Source of the DNA: Calditrichota bacterium
GTDB lineage: Bacteria > Electryoneota > RPQS01
Assembly: GCA_020057985.1 (NCBI GenBank)
Contig: JAGVEU010000448.1
Coordinates: 1 to 8,934 of the forward strand
Reading direction: 5' to 3'
DNA length: 8,934 nt
Numbering within the stretch: position 1 is the stretch's first letter; every line of letters starts with the position of its first letter. Below, in pieces: positions 7,281 to 8,934 of the stretch. The translations under genes were made by a program, and so were the position numbers. The notes under the pieces were generated by a model that saw only the letters and a list, made by a program, of their open reading frames with translations, searched no databases and was not told where the DNA came from.

Positions 7281-7309
7281 AATATAGGGATATGAGCGGC
7301 GGATGTCAA
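7281..7309 (-). promoter_or_regulatory. Near-consensus sigma-70-type promoter for the kinase operon
   Basis: On the minus strand TTGACA (7304-7309) and TATATT (7281-7286) are separated by exactly 17 bases: a perfect -35 box and a 5-of-6 -10 box at ideal spacing. The expected transcription start is at 7274-7275, that is at the GTG start codon, implying a leaderless or nearly leaderless mRNA. Constitutive housekeeping expression of the two-component system is the simplest reading. Confidence 0.75.
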
Positions 7310-7370
7310 GGTTTCAGACAAAATATCAAATGAGACATTTGGTGTCACATTAGCAACTCCTCACGATATA

Positions 7371-7577
7371 GTGAATCTCGAAAACAATCCGATAAAAGAT
7401 TTCAGCAGGGTTGCGGAAGACCTTAACCCAGCTCGGCGTACATGTCGGAAGGTTTTCGGGAATCACTATAGCGAATGGATAGAGAATGAGGCGGTATCTT
7501 GCATTATGCAATCGCATAACAGGGCAAAAAGTGACTACAGAAAACTTTACCTCGAATTGAAGGAAAGATGTTCCTGA
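7371..7577 (+). CDS. Doubtful small ORF, 68 residues, unrecognised
   Basis: An open frame starting with GTG encodes a charged, Cys-containing protein (three Cys, rich in Arg/Lys/Glu, ending KERCS). I recognise no family and it lacks the FlgB N-terminal signature (R-x-x-x-I-A-x-N-x-A-N), although it sits where flgB would be expected. No Shine-Dalgarno site precedes the GTG. The frame stays open upstream without an ATG, and a possible -10 box (TATAGT) overlaps the start codon. If transcription begins near 7379, only the internal ATG at 7506 could be used (23 residues). It could equally be a chance ORF in a long leader. Confidence 0.25.
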   Translation: MNLENNPIKDFSRVAEDLNPARRTCRKVFGNHYSEWIENEAVSCIMQSHNRAKSDYRKLYLELKERCS

Positions 7578-7656
7578 GCTTCCGGAAATGAAGGCCGAGA
7601 TGACTTCTTTATACCAATGTATTTATTGAAGTTGAGAAGAGCCTTCGATGCAAAAC

Positions 7657-7688
7657 TAAAGTTCTTGGCGAAAAGGCACGATACTTGT
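7657..7688 (+). promoter_or_regulatory. Overlapping sigma-28-like and sigma-54-like promoter elements before flgC
   Basis: Two flagellar promoter patterns overlap here. Sigma-28-like: TAAAGTTC at 7657-7664 and a CACGATAC block at 7677-7684, against the consensus TAAAGTTT and GCCGATAA; the CGATA core is present but the spacer is one base longer than the enteric 15. Sigma-54-like: AGGCACG at 7674-7680, four bases, then TTGT at 7685-7688, against TGGCACG-N4-TTGC; the -24 GG is present but the -12 GC is GT. Either would start transcription about 30-40 bases before flgC. Each has a flaw, so at most one is likely to be real. Confidence 0.4.
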
Positions 7689-7728
7689 CCTTATGGCTTC
7701 TGCCTAAAACGGCGCCCGGAGAGATTCT

Positions 7729-8223
7729 ATGGAAATAAGTTCACTATTCAAGGCAATGAATGTCAGCGCTTCCGGACTGACCGCTCAGCGAAAGCGCATG
7801 AACACGATTGCTGAAAACCTCGCCAATGCCGAGACAACGCGCACCGCCGATGGTGAACCCTATCGCCGGCAACAAGTCGTCATGTCTGAGGAAAAGACCT
7901 TTCTACAAAATCTCGAGGCCGAAACTAAAACTCATGATAAACTCGCGCGAACAGAGCACGACCATCTTCGCGGTGAGACCGATGAGGCAGAGACCGACGT
8001 GTTCCACGGTGTGACTGCTTCAATCAAGAAAGATCCGATTCCATATCGTGAGATCTATGATCCGAGTCACCCAGACGCCGACGAGAACGGTGTCGTGAAA
8101 ATGCCCAACGTGGATGTAATCCAGGAAATGACCGACTTGATTAGCGCCGCACGCAACTTTGAAGCAAACGTCACAGCCTTTAACGCATCTAAAGGGATGA
8201 TGAAAAAAGCGTTGGAACTATAA
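7729..8223 (+). CDS. flgC: Flagellar proximal rod protein FlgC
   Basis: A 164-residue rod subunit, exported by the flagellar type III apparatus and assembled in the proximal rod above the FliE/FliF junction. The family signatures are clear at both ends: ALNxSASGLxAQRxRMNxIAxNLANAxTTRT-type sequence over residues ~9-40 with PYRRQ (44-48), and DPSHPDADENGVVKMPNVDV (111-130) followed by the helical tail MTDLISAARNFEANVTAFNASK. It is longer than the E. coli protein (134); the extra length lies in a hydrophilic, acidic and His-containing stretch at about 53-92 (HDHLRGETDEAETD), where FlgC proteins vary. GGAGAGA at 7718-7724 supports the ATG. Its TAA abuts the ATG of the next gene, so flgC, the small gene, fliE and fliF form one operon. 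flgB is absent upstream. Confidence 0.95.
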   Translation: MEISSLFKAMNVSASGLTAQRKRMNTIAENLANAETTRTADGEPYRRQQVVMSEEKTFLQNLEAETKTHDKLARTEHDHLRGETDEAETDVFHGVTASIKKDPIPYREIYDPSHPDADENGVVKMPNVDVIQEMTDLISAARNFEANVTAFNASKGMMKKALEL

Positions 8224-8442
8224 ATGAGAGTCGAAAACCATTCTTCATATCCCAGAGTATCTTCGGCATCGCCCCACACGCAAGGGACGGCCACAAGATA
8301 CGATACACCGACGAGTGAACTCACCGCTCAAGAAAAGCTGCGAATTGCCCTTGAAGAAAAACAATGGTTGACGGATGGCATTCGCTCTGAGTTCTCCGCT
8401 GCCGAGCCGGAGCTGGGAAAAAATCTTGATCTAAGGGTCTAA
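8224..8442 (+). CDS. Unrecognised 72-residue protein between flgC and fliE
   Basis: Its ATG directly follows the flgC TAA and its stop lies three bases before the fliE ATG, so it is tightly packed in the basal-body operon and probably translated by coupling (only a weak GGA precedes it). Residues 1-30 are Ser/Thr/Pro-rich and look disordered; residues ~31-60 (SELTAQEKLRIALEEKQWL onward) should form a charged amphipathic helix; there is no signal peptide, membrane segment or cysteine. I recognise no family: it lacks the FlgM C-terminal pattern (KVxxIRxxIxxGxY), and is not FliE or FlgB. A role in rod or MS-ring assembly, for example as a small chaperone or regulator, is inference from position only. 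That it is a real gene is supported by its packing between two conserved genes. Confidence 0.7.
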   Translation: MRVENHSSYPRVSSASPHTQGTATRYDTPTSELTAQEKLRIALEEKQWLTDGIRSEFSAAEPELGKNLDLRV

Positions 8443-8445
8443 ACC

Positions 8446-8754
8446 ATGTCCTCTATTCCTATCATAAGCCAGAAACTGGGCGCGATTCCCGGGCCGCAGG
8501 AAGTTCCATTTATAAAACCGGATGTCAAATCCAATGGCAGCTTCGGCGACACGCTCAAAGAGTTCATCAACGACGTCAACGACATGCAAATCACAGCAGG
8601 TGACAAGACCATGAAGTTTGCCACAGGCGAAATCAAGGATCTGCATGAAGTCATGGCGGCAGCCGAAGAAGCGGGCATCTCGCTGATGCTGCTCATGGAG
8701 CTGCGCAACAAGGCTCTCGATGGTTACAAAGAACTTATGCGGACTCCCGTCTAA
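8446..8754 (+). CDS. fliE: Flagellar hook-basal body complex protein FliE
   Basis: A 102-residue protein, normal length for FliE (about 100), the adaptor that joins the MS ring (FliF) to the proximal rod and one of the first flagellar export substrates. The variable N-terminus (1-31) is followed by SFGDTLKEFINDVNDMQ (32-48) and the conserved C-terminal block DLHEVMAAAEEAGISLMLL (65-83), MELRNKALDGYKELMR (84-99). AAGGG at 8433-8437, eight bases before the ATG, gives a good ribosome binding site inside the end of the preceding small gene. Order flgC, small ORF, fliE, fliF matches the classical flgBC-fliEF block apart from the inserted gene and missing flgB. Confidence 0.95.
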   Translation: MSSIPIISQKLGAIPGPQEVPFIKPDVKSNGSFGDTLKEFINDVNDMQITAGDKTMKFATGEIKDLHEVMAAAEEAGISLMLLMELRNKALDGYKELMRTPV

Positions 8755-8798
8755 CAGTCTGCTCATCATGTCCCTCTTAATCCTCATGCACATTCGCG

Positions 8799-8934
8799 AT
8801 GGCTACACTGTTTAGACCCTTTATTGATCTCTGGCAGAGGTTGACCCTCGGACAGAGGGCGGGACTTGTTATTACGCTCGGCATGGTCATTGCCATCGCT
8901 GCCGGAGCGATCAACTACTCCACTCGTCCTGTCT
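8799..8934 (+). CDS. fliF: Flagellar MS-ring protein FliF, N-terminus (cut by window end)
   Basis: Only the first 45 codons are present. They read as a FliF N-terminus: a short amphipathic stretch (FIDLWQRLTLGQRAGL, residues 8-23), then the first membrane helix (about 22-39, VITLGMVIAIAAGAI), then a Tyr/Arg/Pro-containing periplasmic entry (NYSTRPV). FliF forms the MS ring in the inner membrane, the foundation of the basal body. The ATG at 8799 is the only in-frame start after the stop at 8778; no Shine-Dalgarno site is visible in the 44-base gap after fliE. Identification rests on this short segment plus operon position. Confidence 0.88.
   Translation, partial: MATLFRPFIDLWQRLTLGQRAGLVITLGMVIAIAAGAINYSTRPV

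Larger units (their letters stand above)
7283..7728. other. Divergent intergenic control region between the kinase operon and flgC
   Basis: This 446-base stretch has no confident gene. It holds, from left to right: the kinase promoter (minus strand); a weaker plus-strand sigma-70-like pair, GTCACA (7344-7349) and TATAGT (7367-7372) with a 17-base spacer, which would start a transcript near 7379; a doubtful small ORF (7371-7577); an 8-base palindrome TTCCGGAA at 7580-7587; and sigma-28-like/sigma-54-like elements at 7657-7688. flgB, the usual neighbour of flgC, is not here. No strong terminator or tRNA is visible. Confidence 0.6.

Noticed and set aside
7617..7814. 65-residue plus-strand ORF overlapping the flgC start
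   Set aside because: It runs through the flgC promoter, ribosome binding site and first 86 coding bases in another frame, has no Shine-Dalgarno site, and shows no recognisable motif.
8224..8442. The 72-residue operon gene as the anti-sigma factor FlgM
   Set aside because: FlgM's C-terminal sigma-binding pattern is absent; only size and location are similar.
8431..8793. 120-residue minus-strand ORF opposite fliE
   Set aside because: fliE is unmistakable on the plus strand; the antisense frame has no start signal and no motif.

Overview
The window comes from a flagellated, probably Gram-negative bacterium with base composition near 50% GC. I cannot place it precisely. The mix of a large secreted repeat protein with a C-terminal fibronectin-like domain, a histidine kinase with an FG-GAP-like sensor, an NtrC-type regulator and a flagellar basal-body operon fits poorly studied phyla around the FCB superphylum (Zixibacteria, KSB1 and similar). 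That placement is inference from gene style only.

Layout, left to right. (1) 1-347: a small plus-strand gene for a free-standing Fis-type helix-turn-helix protein resembling the DNA-binding tail of flagellar sigma-54 activators. (2) 371-400: a perfect 13-bp hairpin between this gene and the converging gene. (3) 465-3548, minus strand: a 1027-residue secreted protein built from a signal peptide, seven ~52-residue propeller-like blades, three 177-residue modules repeated with an exact 531-bp DNA period, and a fibronectin III-like end. (4) 3656-3680: a hairpin terminator for the next operon. (5) 3737-7275, minus strand: a two-component operon in which the kinase gene overlaps the regulator gene by 4 bp (ATGA). 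(6) 7276-7728: a divergent control region with a near-consensus sigma-70 promoter for the kinase, a doubtful small ORF, and sigma-28-like and sigma-54-like elements in front of the flagellar genes. (7) 7729-8934, plus strand: flgC, an unrecognised 72-residue gene, fliE and the first 45 codons of fliF.

How the parts may work together. flgC, fliE and fliF encode the proximal rod, the rod-MS-ring adaptor and the MS ring, a standard early basal-body block; flgB, the usual neighbour of flgC, is not present upstream. The kinase combines a lipobox, an extracytoplasmic sensor with FG-GAP-like motifs, one transmembrane helix and HisKA/HATPase domains, and should phosphorylate the co-translated NtrC-type regulator. 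That regulator keeps its phosphoacceptor, Walker and arginine-finger residues, but the GAFTGA loop that contacts sigma-54 reads GSHAKA. It may therefore be an ATPase regulator that does not activate sigma-54 in the standard way.

The points most worth following are the altered GAFTGA loop, the doubly anchored kinase with an apparently leaderless GTG start, the 531-bp triplication in the secreted protein, and the unknown small gene between flgC and fliE. No mobile element, CRISPR array, tRNA or rRNA was seen.
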